NCBI GenBank assembly: GCA_017616655.1 | Contig: JAFZXU010000057.1 | Span: forward strand, 1-38,426 | Direction: 5' to 3' | DNA length: 38,426 nt | Source of the DNA: Bacteroidales bacterium | Lineage (GTDB): Bacteria; Bacteroidota; Bacteroidia; Bacteroidales; UBA932 | Shown here: one piece after another, positions 25,521 through 34,282 of the stretch | Numbering within the stretch: position 1 is the first letter of the stretch | Layout of the letters: each line of letters starts with the position of its first letter | Made by a program: the position numbers and the translations under genes | The notes under the pieces: generated by a model | What the model saw: only the letters and a program-made list of their open reading frames with translations | Databases searched by the model: none | Told to the model about the DNA's origin: nothing

Positions 25521-27411
25521 AACGGTTTTATCCGTGCTGGGGCTTTGCATGGCCTTTGTCTCATGCACGAAGACGGAGCCAGCCGGCGAGGCCGGACTGA
25601 CTCCGAAGAGTTTCACCGCCAGGGTTGAAGAGAGTTCCACCAGGCTCTATGTGGAGCCTACCGGCTACCTTTGCTGGAACAAGGGTGACCAGGTCAGCGT
25701 CTTCAGCAGCGGCGTGAATGAAAGATATGCCTTCCAGGGAACCGACGGCGACCATATCGCAACCTTCTCCAAGGCGGACCAGACGGTTTCGGGAGCGGAT
25801 TACGGCCGCTGCTACAGCGTCTATCCCTACAATTCTGCCATGAGCTGCACCTCCGACGGCACCATAACCGCCGTCTGGCCGGGAGTGCAGCATTACCAGG
25901 CGGGCGGCTCCTTCGACAGGGAGGCGGCAATGCTGGTGGCAGTGACCAGGGATATGACCGATACCGACCTTATGTTCTGGAATGTCGGCGGATATCTGAC
26001 TATCAACCTCTATTCTCCTGTCAAGACTGTCGTCAAGAGCGTAACGCTCAGGGGCAACGGCGGCGAAGCGCTGTGCGGCAACTGCACAGTCAAGGCTGTC
26101 GCAGGTCAGGCTCCGACCATTTCGGTTGAGCACAGCAGCGACAACAGTGGCGGCAACAACGAGCCGTTCGGCTATGACACCGGTGCCTGGACCCGCGCCG
26201 GCGGCACCGAGACGACAAAAATCGTGATGGACTGCGGCGAGGGGGTGGAATTGAGCCAGAACGAGATGTATCCCACGCAGTTTGTCTTCGCAGTTCCGCC
26301 CACCACCTTCAGCCGCGGCATTACCGTGACCATAGTGGATGACACCGGAGAGAATTACGTCAAGACAACCACCAAGCCGCTGAGCGTCCCCCGCGCCTTT
26401 CTCCAGCCGATGAGGGCCTTCAGCATCGAGAAGCCCTGGGCCGGCCCGAAGAGGAGGATAGTTTGCTGGGGCGACAGCTTCACCAACTATTACGTCACCC
26501 CCGCAATCGCCTATCCGGAGTATCTCCAGCCGCTGCTGGGCAACTCCTGGGAGGTATTCGACGCAGGTATCTCCTCCCAGAGGACCCACGAGATCGCCGC
26601 ACGCCAGGGGGCGCTGAAGACCTATGTCAAATGCTCTTCGTCCGGAATCACCATTCCCGGCTCGAAGAGCCAGAAGGTAGCGGTATCCGGCATCAGCATC
26701 GACGGAGCCGACTCGATGTGGACCTCCGATACCGGACAGCCCTTCCGCGGCGGTTTCTGGGTCAGTTCCGGCACGAACCGCGGCGGCCTGAACCCCTGCA
26801 CCATAAATGGTGTAAAATGCAGGATTTCTGCGGCAAGCAGCAGCGCAACCATCTATGTATCAAGGGTTGAGGATGGCCCTGACGTGGCGGTGAACAACGG
26901 CGACCAGATCCATCCCTACGGCGAAACCCAGTACCGCGACGCCGATGTCTTCATAATCTATATGGGCAGCAACGGCGGCTGGTTCAAGTCCAACAACAAT
27001 TACGACCTGCTCGTCAGGCAGCACAAGGCGATGGTCGATTTCGCCCAGGGCAAGAAATACATCATACTTGCCCTGCACAGCACTTCGACCCGCTGGTATC
27101 CCACAAACTTCGACCATGCGGCTTACTATTCCAAGATGCACGCGGCCTTCACTGACGAGGGCGGCGACCATGTCATCCAGCTCAAGGAGGAGGTCAACGC
27201 CCGCGCCGAGGAACTGCTCATAAGAACCGGCGTCTATGAGTCTGTGGACCAGATTTCGGACCTCGACAGGCAGTATATCTCCGAGGGAAGGTGGCCCCAT
27301 TCATTCATGTACGATTCGCCGTCCGACGAGCATCCGAGCAAGTACGGCGCCCACGCGATCGCAATTCTCGTGAAGGAGAAGATGAAAGAACTCGGATATT
27401 TGGACAACTAA
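25504..27411 (+). CDS. Lipoprotein with fimbrillin-like N terminus and SGNH/GDSL hydrolase domain
   Basis: 635 residues from ATG 25504; a TTG two codons earlier is less likely. Lipoprotein signal SVLGLCMAFVSC. Residues about 30-310 resemble the fimbrillin-like Mfa2/FimB fold (ESSTRLYVEPTGYLCWNKGDQVSVF). The SGNH hydrolase follows: block I GDSFT with Ser325, block II Gly in DAGISSQ, block III Asn490 (MGSNGG) and the Asp608/His610 pair in DEHPSKYGAHA. About 120 residues, strand-rich, are inserted between blocks II and III. It probably deacylates or cleaves esters on surface polysaccharide. It is 12 nt before the next lipoprotein gene in the same operon. Confidence 0.82.
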   Translation: MRSIGKTVLSVLGLCMAFVSCTKTEPAGEAGLTPKSFTARVEESSTRLYVEPTGYLCWNKGDQVSVFSSGVNERYAFQGTDGDHIATFSKADQTVSGADYGRCYSVYPYNSAMSCTSDGTITAVWPGVQHYQAGGSFDREAAMLVAVTRDMTDTDLMFWNVGGYLTINLYSPVKTVVKSVTLRGNGGEALCGNCTVKAVAGQAPTISVEHSSDNSGGNNEPFGYDTGAWTRAGGTETTKIVMDCGEGVELSQNEMYPTQFVFAVPPTTFSRGITVTIVDDTGENYVKTTTKPLSVPRAFLQPMRAFSIEKPWAGPKRRIVCWGDSFTNYYVTPAIAYPEYLQPLLGNSWEVFDAGISSQRTHEIAARQGALKTYVKCSSSGITIPGSKSQKVAVSGISIDGADSMWTSDTGQPFRGGFWVSSGTNRGGLNPCTINGVKCRISAASSSATIYVSRVEDGPDVAVNNGDQIHPYGETQYRDADVFIIYMGSNGGWFKSNNNYDLLVRQHKAMVDFAQGKKYIILALHSTSTRWYPTNFDHAAYYSKMHAAFTDEGGDHVIQLKEEVNARAEELLIRTGVYESVDQISDLDRQYISEGRWPHSFMYDSPSDEHPSKYGAHAIAILVKEKMKELGYLDN

Positions 27412-27423
27412 TACGGAAAAGAG

Positions 27424-29229
27424 ATGAAAAAGACGATATTATACATTCTTGCGGCTGTTGCGATAACCGTTTCCTGCACCGAAACAATTACTCCGCAGGG
27501 CGGCGTGAAAACCGAGCTTACGGCCTCCGCCGAAGCCACCAGGACCTCCCTGGACAACAGCAACAATGTCCTCTGGAGCGCAGGCGACAAACTGAGCGTG
27601 CTCTATATGAGCGGCAGCGCCGGCTTCAATGACGAATTCACCCTGACGGAAGGGGCGGGTCAGCTCAAAGGCAAGTTCAAAGGCACTATGGCCTCTACGG
27701 AAGCTGCTGATTATTATGCGGTTTATCCCTTCAGCGCCGAGGCGGAGATTACCTCGTCGGTTATCAGGATGCCGCTCCCTGCGACCCAGAAGTATGCCGC
27801 TGGCTCATTCTCCGTAGGGGCGAACCCCGCAGTCGCGCACTTCACTTATGAGGGACGCTCGCAGCTCTCCTTCAAGAACCTCTGCGGCGTGCTGAAACTC
27901 CAGCTCAAGGGCCAGGCTTCCACCACGGTTTCGTCCATCACGCTGACCGACAAATCCGGAGCGAACCTCTGGGGAACCGCCTCCGTCACGCTGGCAAGCA
28001 TCGACGGCAAGCCTGAAATGACTATTTCGGGCGGCACCGCCGACCTTACCCTCACCGACATCAACGTTGTCCTAAGTACCTCCAAGGCGGCGGAGTTCCT
28101 ATTCGTAGTGCCTGCGGGAGCCTTTAGCAAGGGCTTCAGCGTAAGGGTGACGGATACCGCCGGCAACATCTACAATCTTGACACCGACGTGGACAATACC
28201 GTCCGCCGCGCCACCGTTCACACCATGCCGGAGGTTACCCTTTCGGCTCCGGTGCCTGCCGTCGACCTTTCAGCGGCTGGAACCGCAAACTGCTATGTCA
28301 TAGAGAGTTCCGTTGAGGGTGAATACTGCTTCTTCTGCGGCGCTAAGGGCAACGCCGGCCTGAATCCCACCGGCAGCAATGTGATCTCAGTTGCAAGCGC
28401 CGCCGTACTTTGGGAGACCTTCAACACCTCTGAAGCCCCCAGGTTGAACGAGATCGTCAGCGGTGTCTACGTCAAGGACAACAAGGTTTACTTCCATCAT
28501 ACCGGCAAGGCGGGCAATGTCATAATCGCGGCGAAGGATGCCGGCGGCGAGATTCTCTGGAGCTGGCACATCTGGTGCGTCTCCACGCCTCTCAAGGCTC
28601 TCGGGCCGCTTCCTTCAGGCGCCTATATCCTCGACCGGGCGCTGGGTTGCCTTAGCGACGGCACGGTCCGTCCGCTGGCATACCAGTGGGGCCGTAAGGA
28701 TCCTTTCGTGCTTAGCGTAACTTCGTCTACCTCAAGCGCATACTGCAGCGTCAGGGGCGCAGTGAAGGAGATCGTCACCCGCCAGGCCGAGGGTGTCGCC
28801 GACGCCGTGAAGCATCCCACCACCTTCTTCGCCCAGTCGGGTTATTACAACTGGCTCAATACAACAGACGACGGGCTGTGGGGCACCACCAAGACCATCT
28901 ACGATCCCTGCCCGAAGGGCTACAAGGTGATGCCCTCCGGCACCTTCGCCGGCATAGAGGCGGCTGATTTCACATCGACCACCGACGGCTTCAACCTCAG
29001 CCACGGAGGCATCAGCCTGGGTTACTTCCCTATGGGCACCTATATCAACCAGAACGGTTCCTCGCTGGCGAGCGGCTCGGCCATCTATGTATGGTCCTCC
29101 TATGCCGTGAACGCCCGCGCGACATTTATGAGGCTCTCCTCCGGAACCTTCGAGTCGGATCGCACCCTGTCCACCAGCTACCAGTCCAACTGCGTCCTGG
29201 CCCTCAGTGTCCGCTGCGTCAGGGAGTAG
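27424..29229 (+). CDS. Fimbrillin-like/FISUMP lipoprotein
   Basis: 601 residues. Lipoprotein signal ILAAVAITVSCTE. The N-terminal domain (about 25-275) shares the TRTSLDNSNNVLWSAGDKLSVL opening of fimbrillin-like proteins with the gene upstream. The C-terminal half holds FISUMP-like segments (YILDRALGCLSDG, YQWGRKDPF, DPCPKGYKVMPSGTF, YVWSSYA, ALSVRCVRE). Likely surface-exposed and probably an adhesin or glycan-binding component. A terminator follows 60 nt downstream. Confidence 0.8.
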   Translation: MKKTILYILAAVAITVSCTETITPQGGVKTELTASAEATRTSLDNSNNVLWSAGDKLSVLYMSGSAGFNDEFTLTEGAGQLKGKFKGTMASTEAADYYAVYPFSAEAEITSSVIRMPLPATQKYAAGSFSVGANPAVAHFTYEGRSQLSFKNLCGVLKLQLKGQASTTVSSITLTDKSGANLWGTASVTLASIDGKPEMTISGGTADLTLTDINVVLSTSKAAEFLFVVPAGAFSKGFSVRVTDTAGNIYNLDTDVDNTVRRATVHTMPEVTLSAPVPAVDLSAAGTANCYVIESSVEGEYCFFCGAKGNAGLNPTGSNVISVASAAVLWETFNTSEAPRLNEIVSGVYVKDNKVYFHHTGKAGNVIIAAKDAGGEILWSWHIWCVSTPLKALGPLPSGAYILDRALGCLSDGTVRPLAYQWGRKDPFVLSVTSSTSSAYCSVRGAVKEIVTRQAEGVADAVKHPTTFFAQSGYYNWLNTTDDGLWGTTKTIYDPCPKGYKVMPSGTFAGIEAADFTSTTDGFNLSHGGISLGYFPMGTYINQNGSSLASGSAIYVWSSYAVNARATFMRLSSGTFESDRTLSTSYQSNCVLALSVRCVRE

Positions 29230-29285
29230 CTTGAAAGAGTTTGAAAATACTGACGCTTTTCTAATATTATATCGCTATAATTGAA

Positions 29286-29315
29286 AATCTCCGATTGTTA
29301 TATCGGGGATTTTTT
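29286..29315 (+). terminator. Terminator after the lipoprotein operon
   Basis: A 10-bp stem AATCTCCGAT/ATCGGGGATT (one G-T pair) with loop TGTTAT and a T-run. It separates the lipoproteins from the regulators. Confidence 0.85.
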
Positions 29316-29351
29316 ATTGTCGTTCCGCGCCCCTATTTTCGCTCCGATTTC

Positions 29352-29975
29352 ATGATTAGGATTATGGAAAACACAACTTTTGCCATTTTGGTTTATCTAT
29401 TGATTATGGCTGCGATCATCGCCTGCATCCTCTTTCTGCTCTATAGGATAAAAAGTATGAAAACTCCCCCTCCGCCGAGTGAGGAACCGCGTACCATAAC
29501 GGACGGCTACAGCCTTCCCAATAGGGGAGGAGAGGCTATTATGCGGCGGGAGAGGATACTCAGCGACGCCTCTTTGGACGGGGATGAATACGACAATCTG
29601 ATAGCCCGCCTGGAACTGCTCTTCGAGAGCGAGAAACTATACCTCGAGCCGGAGGTGAGGATTACTTCGGTGGCGGAACAACTGCGTACATCCAAGACAA
29701 ACCTCTCCAAGGCAATAAAGATGAAAACCGGCAAGAACTTTTGCCAGCTTGTTCATTATTACAGGGTCAGGGAGGCTATGCGGCTATATGCCGCCAATCA
29801 GAAACTCTCCATCACACAGCTCTACAAGGCGGTCGGCTTCAACTCCAAGACAACCTTCAATACCGCTTTCGGCCGTAATACGGGCAGCTCTCCTGCGGAG
29901 TGGTGCAAGAATTTCAGGAAGACCAGCGAAATAACCGGTAAGGGAAATGGAAAGAATAAGAGGTCGAAAGGATGA
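29352..29975 (+). CDS. Membrane-anchored AraC-type transcriptional regulator
   Basis: 207 residues from ATG 29352; ATG 29364 is an alternative start. One transmembrane helix near the N terminus (FAILVYLLIMAAIIACILFLLY) is followed by a linker. A C-terminal AraC/HTH_18 domain (about 95-190) contains RITSVAEQLRTSKTNLSKAIK and ITQLYKAVGFNSKTTFNTAFGRNTGSSPAEW. Membrane tethering of the DNA-binding domain recalls the hybrid regulators of Bacteroidales, here without a sensor. It overlaps the next regulator gene by 29 nt in another frame. Confidence 0.8.
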   Translation: MIRIMENTTFAILVYLLIMAAIIACILFLLYRIKSMKTPPPPSEEPRTITDGYSLPNRGGEAIMRRERILSDASLDGDEYDNLIARLELLFESEKLYLEPEVRITSVAEQLRTSKTNLSKAIKMKTGKNFCQLVHYYRVREAMRLYAANQKLSITQLYKAVGFNSKTTFNTAFGRNTGSSPAEWCKNFRKTSEITGKGNGKNKRSKG

Positions 29976-30423
29976 ACCGGGGCCGTTTTCCCGCCTGAAA
30001 GAGTGGTTGAAAGGGCTTCAGAAGCCGGTGAAACCCGATTCAGCCGGTCTCAAGAGGGAGGAGGCGCTCTTCCGTAAGATGGAATATCTCCTCGCCTTCG
30101 AGGGACTCTACAAACAGAAACACCTGTCGATGGTGATGCTTACAAAAGAGGCGGGCAGCAACCGCAGCTATGTCTCTTCTGCTCTGAGACACAGGGGATT
30201 GAGTTTTTCCTGCTACATAGGGTCGCTGAGGGTCCAGAGGCTGATGCAGATCGTATCGGATGAGAAATACGACTCTGCCGACGCCTCCGAGGTGGCCGAG
30301 ATGTGTGGCTTCATGAGCGAGCGCGCAATGAACTATTACCTCAACTCGATCCTGGGAATCTCTTTCACCGTCCTGCGCCGCAGGGCCATGCTGCTGAGGG
30401 AGGGGGAGAGACGCAACCAATAA
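29947..30423 (+). CDS. AraC-type HTH protein, second of a tandem pair
   Basis: 158 residues. The C-terminal HTH (about 60-150) reads LSMVMLTKEAGSNRSYVSSALRHRGLSFSCYI and then ASEVAEMCGFMSERAMNYYLNSILGISFTVLR, an AraC-like double HTH. It has no membrane segment, unlike the gene it overlaps by 29 nt. It could heterodimerise with that protein. Sequence similarity between the two is low outside the HTH pattern. Confidence 0.72.
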   Translation: MERIRGRKDEPGPFSRLKEWLKGLQKPVKPDSAGLKREEALFRKMEYLLAFEGLYKQKHLSMVMLTKEAGSNRSYVSSALRHRGLSFSCYIGSLRVQRLMQIVSDEKYDSADASEVAEMCGFMSERAMNYYLNSILGISFTVLRRRAMLLREGERRNQ

Positions 30424-30459
30424 TTTTTCGTATCTTGCGCCCAGTTTTTCAATCAAGAT

Positions 30460-31149
30460 ATGGAAAATAGAAACAAATCAACATTTTCGGTCACGTTTCT
30501 GTGGTTGTCGGTCCTGTTCTGCGTATGCCTGGTCGCTTCCAACCTTTTCGCGACCAAGGTAATCAGCGTCTTCGGGATCAACCTTCCCGGCGCCGTAGTG
30601 ATCTTCCCGATCTCCTATATCCTCAACGACTGCATCGTGGAGGTATGGGGGTATCGCAAGGCGCGTCTCGTCATCTGGATGGGATTCGCAATGAACTTCT
30701 TCGTAATCCTGGCGGGCCAGATAGTGGTATGGCTTCCCGCCGCCTCCTTCTGGGAGGGGGCTCCGCACTTCGACTTCATGTTCAACATGGCGCCGAGAGT
30801 GGCATTCGCCTCACTGCTGGCATTCTTGGTGGGATCGACTCTCAATTCTCTGGTACTCAGCAAGATGAAGATAGCCGACGAGGGGCGCCGGTTCGGTTTC
30901 CGGGCAATCCTGTCGTCCGTCGCCGGCGAGTTTGCGGACTCTCTCATCTTTATACCCATCGCATTCATCGGCACTCCTGCGAAGGCGCTGCTGGCGATGA
31001 TGCTGGCCCAGGTGACTTTCAAACTGTGTTATGAACTTCTGATCCTGCCCGTCACCACCGCAGTGGTGCGCAAGCTCAAGGTTTCGGAGCAGACGGACGT
31101 CTATGACAACGGCATTTCGTACAACCCCTTCAAGATAGGAGACCTTTAA
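30460..31149 (+). CDS. Queuosine precursor transporter (YhhQ/VUT family)
   Basis: 229 residues, about six hydrophobic segments. The family signature is clear: [33 protein letters not shown], the long central helix region and [17 protein letters not shown]. It imports queuine or preQ0/preQ1. Immediately upstream of queF (1 nt gap), so the operon imports and reduces preQ0 for queuosine synthesis in tRNA. Confidence 0.92.
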   Translation: MENRNKSTFSVTFLWLSVLFCVCLVASNLFATKVISVFGINLPGAVVIFPISYILNDCIVEVWGYRKARLVIWMGFAMNFFVILAGQIVVWLPAASFWEGAPHFDFMFNMAPRVAFASLLAFLVGSTLNSLVLSKMKIADEGRRFGFRAILSSVAGEFADSLIFIPIAFIGTPAKALLAMMLAQVTFKLCYELLILPVTTAVVRKLKVSEQTDVYDNGISYNPFKIGDL

Positions 31150-31150
31150 T

Positions 31151-31612
31151 ATGGAGAAAGAGCGCAGCCGCGACGATCTCAAGTCGCTCGGCAACAAGAC
31201 CCGCTACAGCGAGAACTATGACCCGGGAGTCCTCGAGACCTTCGAGAATCTCCATCAGGAGAATGACTACTGGGTAAGGTTCAACTGCCCCGAATTCACC
31301 ACCCTCTGCCCGATCACGGGCCAACCCGACTTCGCGGAGATCCGCATCTCCTACATCCCCGACAGGCGTATGGTGGAGAGCAAGAGCCTGAAACTCTATC
31401 TCTTCAGCTTCCGCAGCCACGGAGACTTCCACGAGGACTGCGTCAACACGATAATGAAGGATCTCATAAAGCTCATGGATCCCAAGTATATCGAGGTGAC
31501 GGGTTTCTTCACCCCGAGGGGCGGAATCTCCATCTATCCCTATGCGAACTACGGCCGTCCGGGGACCAGATTTGAGGAATTGGCCCTCCGCAGGCTTGAA
31601 ATGCACGAATAG
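31151..31612 (+). CDS. queF: NADPH-dependent 7-cyano-7-deazaguanine reductase (preQ0 reductase)
   Basis: 153 residues, the unimodular (short) QueF type. Catalytic Cys53 in [13 protein letters not shown], Asp60, the QueF motif [13 protein letters not shown] (76-88) and [12 protein letters not shown] follow. It reduces the nitrile of preQ0 to the aminomethyl group of preQ1. Other queuosine genes are not in the window, fitting a salvage route with the transporter upstream. Confidence 0.97.
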   Translation: MEKERSRDDLKSLGNKTRYSENYDPGVLETFENLHQENDYWVRFNCPEFTTLCPITGQPDFAEIRISYIPDRRMVESKSLKLYLFSFRSHGDFHEDCVNTIMKDLIKLMDPKYIEVTGFFTPRGGISIYPYANYGRPGTRFEELALRRLEMHE

Positions 31613-31632
31613 GGAGAGACGCCATTCGCCCC

Positions 31633-31690
31633 AAATCCCGCCTTTTAGCCACTTTGAGGGCTTCAGCGCGACAATGCGGGCGGGATTTTT
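31633..31690 (+). terminator. Long-loop hairpin after queF
   Basis: AAATCCCGCC (31633-31642) pairs with GGCGGGATTT (31679-31688), followed by T residues. The 36-nt loop holds an internal AGCC/GGGCT pairing. Likely a terminator for the queuosine operon. Confidence 0.6.
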
Positions 31691-31700
31691 GATACTTTTG

Positions 31701-31727
31701 CGTGGTCCTTCGGGATCACGTTTTTTT
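31701..31727 (+). terminator. Second terminator, UUCG tetraloop
   Basis: CGTGGTCC-TTCG-GGATCACG, an 8-bp stem with the stable C(UUCG)G loop, then seven T. A -7-like TACTTTTG (31693-31700) lies directly upstream. The hairpin is therefore either a backup terminator or an attenuator in the leader of the acyl-CoA synthetase gene. Confidence 0.8.
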
Positions 31728-31763
31728 GTTATTGAAAGAAAAATCTAAATCAAATCTGACAAT

Positions 31764-33407
31764 ATGAGACATTATCTGGATGTACTGACCGAGACCGTAA
31801 AACGGGATTGGGACCTCAAGGCCCTCTGCAACTGGCACGGCGAAGAATTCACCTATAAGGAGATGGCGACCCACATCGCCAAGCTGCATCTCATCTTCGA
31901 GAACGCAGGAATAAAGAAAGGGGAGAAGATAGCCCTCTGCGCCACCAACTCCGCCCGCTGGGCGATAGCCTTCCTGGCTTCGAACACCTACGAGACGGTG
32001 ACAGTTCCCCTTCTCGCAGATTTCCAGCCTGAAGCAGTGAACAACCTTGTGGACCACTCCGAGAGCGTGCTGCTCTTCACCGACAAGGATATGTTCGCAA
32101 AGCTCGATGTGGCGAAGATGCCCCGCCTCCGCGGAGTCGTATGCGCCCAGGACTATTCCCTCCTCTGGAGCGAGGACGAGGCGGTGAAGAACGCCTTCGC
32201 ATCCGTGGACGCCGCTTTCGCAGCAAGGTATCCCGCCGGATTCAGCAAGGAGGCGGTCAACTATCCGACCGACAACGCCAAGAACCTCGCGGTTATCAAC
32301 TATACTTCCGGCACCACAAGCGCTCCCAAGGGCGTCATGCTCCGCTATGAGTGCTTCAGCGCCTCGATCGATTTCGCAATCCGTGCAATTCCCGCCTACA
32401 GCAAGGACAACATCGTTTCGATGCTGCCCATGGGCCATATCTACGGACTCGTCTTCGAGTTCATGTATCCGCTCTGCTACGGCGTGACTGTTTACTATCT
32501 CGGCAAGGCTCCAGCAGCCACAACCCTTCTCAAGGCGGTAGCCGAGGTAAAGCCCTACCTTATCATTACCGTTCCCCTCGTGATGGAGAAGGTTTACAAG
32601 TCCTCCATAAAGCCCACCCTTTCCAAGCCCGTAATGAAGGTGCTCACCGCCATTCCCTTGGTCAACAAGCTCATTTACAAGGTGGTGGTCAAGAAGCTTA
32701 TCGAGGCATTCGGTGGCAATGTGCAGCAGTTCATAATGGGCGGCGCGCCGCTCAACCCCGAGGTGGAAAGGGCCTTCCGCAAGATGGGACTTCCCTACAC
32801 CGTGGGTTACGGCATGACCGAAGCCGCTCCTCTGCTTGCATATACCCAGCCCTGGTATTTCGTACCCGGTTCCTGCGGCAAGAAGGTGGACAGCTGCGAA
32901 GTACGCATCGATTCCGAGGATCCCGAGCATATCGCAGGCGAGATCCAGGCAAAGGGAGTCAACATCTGCAGCGGCTATTTCAACAATCCCGAGGCTTCCG
33001 AGAACGCCTTCACAGAGGACGGATATCTCCGCACGGGCGACCTCGGTACAATGGACAGGAACGGAAACATCACCATCCGCGGCCGCAGCAAGAGCATGAT
33101 TCTCTCCGCCAACGGACAGAACATCTATCCCGAGGAGGTCGAGGCCGTGGTCAATTCGCAGGAGTATGTGGTGGAGAGCGTCGTGGTGGACCGCGCTTCG
33201 AAGCTCGTGGCTCTCGTCTATCTCGACAAGGATGCCATCAAGAAGGCCGGCCTCGATGAGGAGACGGTTTCGGACCTGCCCGAGAACATCCGCGTGAATG
33301 CCAACAAGAACCTTGCGGTTTACAGCAAGATAGCAAAGGTCGAAGTGGTCGACGAACCCTTCGCCAAGACCCCCAAGATGAGCATCAAGAGGTTCCTTTA
33401 CAAATAA
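31764..33407 (+). CDS. Long-chain acyl-CoA synthetase (AMP-forming)
   Basis: 547 residues. The adenylate-forming motifs are all present: NYTSGTTSAPKG (179-190), GYGMTEAAPLL, the GYLRTGDLGTMDRNGNITIRGR hinge region and the C-terminal KTPKMSIKRF with the catalytic Lys (about 538). It activates fatty acids with ATP and CoA. The protein lacks an obvious signal and is cytoplasmic or peripheral. Its stop lies 8 nt from that of convergent arginase; a 10-bp inverted repeat covers the junction. Confidence 0.93.
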   Translation: MRHYLDVLTETVKRDWDLKALCNWHGEEFTYKEMATHIAKLHLIFENAGIKKGEKIALCATNSARWAIAFLASNTYETVTVPLLADFQPEAVNNLVDHSESVLLFTDKDMFAKLDVAKMPRLRGVVCAQDYSLLWSEDEAVKNAFASVDAAFAARYPAGFSKEAVNYPTDNAKNLAVINYTSGTTSAPKGVMLRYECFSASIDFAIRAIPAYSKDNIVSMLPMGHIYGLVFEFMYPLCYGVTVYYLGKAPAATTLLKAVAEVKPYLIITVPLVMEKVYKSSIKPTLSKPVMKVLTAIPLVNKLIYKVVVKKLIEAFGGNVQQFIMGGAPLNPEVERAFRKMGLPYTVGYGMTEAAPLLAYTQPWYFVPGSCGKKVDSCEVRIDSEDPEHIAGEIQAKGVNICSGYFNNPEASENAFTEDGYLRTGDLGTMDRNGNITIRGRSKSMILSANGQNIYPEEVEAVVNSQEYVVESVVVDRASKLVALVYLDKDAIKKAGLDEETVSDLPENIRVNANKNLAVYSKIAKVEVVDEPFAKTPKMSIKRFLYK

Positions 33408-33417
33408 GGAACCTCTT
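33387..33417. terminator. Inverted repeat spanning two convergent stop codons
   Basis: AAGAGGTTCC (33387-33396) and GGAACCTCTT (33408-33417) form a perfect 10-bp stem with an 11-nt loop. It covers the ends of the acyl-CoA synthetase and arginase genes. There is no T-run in either direction, so it may stabilise 3' ends rather than terminate. Confidence 0.55.
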
Positions 33418-34276
33418 AAGCCAGGATTATCTCCGACGCCCTGCGGCAGATCGCTTCTGTCTTGCCCTCTTCGTCAAGATAGGGGTTGAACTCCATGATG
33501 TCGGCTGATACTATCTCCCTGCGGGCTACCGCCCACTTTACGATGTCGAGGAAATCCTGCGTGGAGATGCCTTTCTCCTCGGGTACCCCGGTACCGGGGG
33601 CTTCTGACGGATCCACGGCGTCGATGTCGAGACTCAGGTGGTAATGCCTGATTCCGCGTGAATTGATAAATCCCTTTATCCTGCGCAGCGTCTCCGCTAT
33701 GCCCTCCCTGCGTATCTCGTCGGCATAGATGACCTGGATGCCCTTCTTCCTGATGAGATCCTTCTCCCCCTCATCGAGGCTGCGGGTGGCTATAAGCAGG
33801 ACGTTTTCAGGGAGAACCTTTTCTTTGACCAGGTCGGTCATCTCCTTTTCCCCTACCCCCATCAGGGTCGCAAGGCACATTCCGTGAATGTTTCCGGTAC
33901 TCGAGGTCCAGGGAGTGTTGATGTCGCCGTGCGCATCCACATAGAGGATTCCGTAATCCTTCCTGCCGAAGAACTCGCATCCTGCCGCCATTACCCCGAG
34001 CGCACAGGAGTGGTCTCCGCCGAGGATGAACTGCACGTTGCCCTCTTCGAAAACCTTGAAGGCCTTTTCCCGGAGGCGGCTGGTAACCTCCTCCATCTGT
34101 CCGAGGTTGTGAAGCCGTCCCTGGTCTCCCGGAGGGGCCAGCGGAATAATAGTCCCTCCGTCCTCCACCCATCCTTCGTATCTTATTCCTTCCTTGAGCC
34201 GTCGGGCGCCCTCTTCAGCGCCTTCAATCTTTCCTGCGGCTCCGAACCTTACCTCGATAACCGATATCTTTCTCAT
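33416..34276 (-). CDS. Arginase-family hydrolase
   Basis: 286 residues. Binuclear Mn ligands are visible: His89 in GGDHS (86-90), DAHGD (114-118), and Asp217/Asp219 in SLDIDAVDPSEAPGTGVPE. The GTGVPE ending and overall length match arginase (arginine to ornithine and urea); agmatinase and formimidoylglutamase are less likely. Cytoplasmic. It lies 6 nt after the LOG gene on the same strand and is probably co-transcribed with it. Confidence 0.88.
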   Translation of the reverse strand: MRKISVIEVRFGAAGKIEGAEEGARRLKEGIRYEGWVEDGGTIIPLAPPGDQGRLHNLGQMEEVTSRLREKAFKVFEEGNVQFILGGDHSCALGVMAAGCEFFGRKDYGILYVDAHGDINTPWTSSTGNIHGMCLATLMGVGEKEMTDLVKEKVLPENVLLIATRSLDEGEKDLIRKKGIQVIYADEIRREGIAETLRRIKGFINSRGIRHYHLSLDIDAVDPSEAPGTGVPEEKGISTQDFLDIVKWAVARREIVSADIMEFNPYLDEEGKTEAICRRASEIILA

Positions 34277-34282
34277 TCCCTC

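Noticed and set aside
33581-33602. GGTACCCCGGTACC palindrome in the arginase gene as a regulatory site
   Set aside because: It encodes the conserved GTGVPE motif, so the symmetry is explained by coding constraint.
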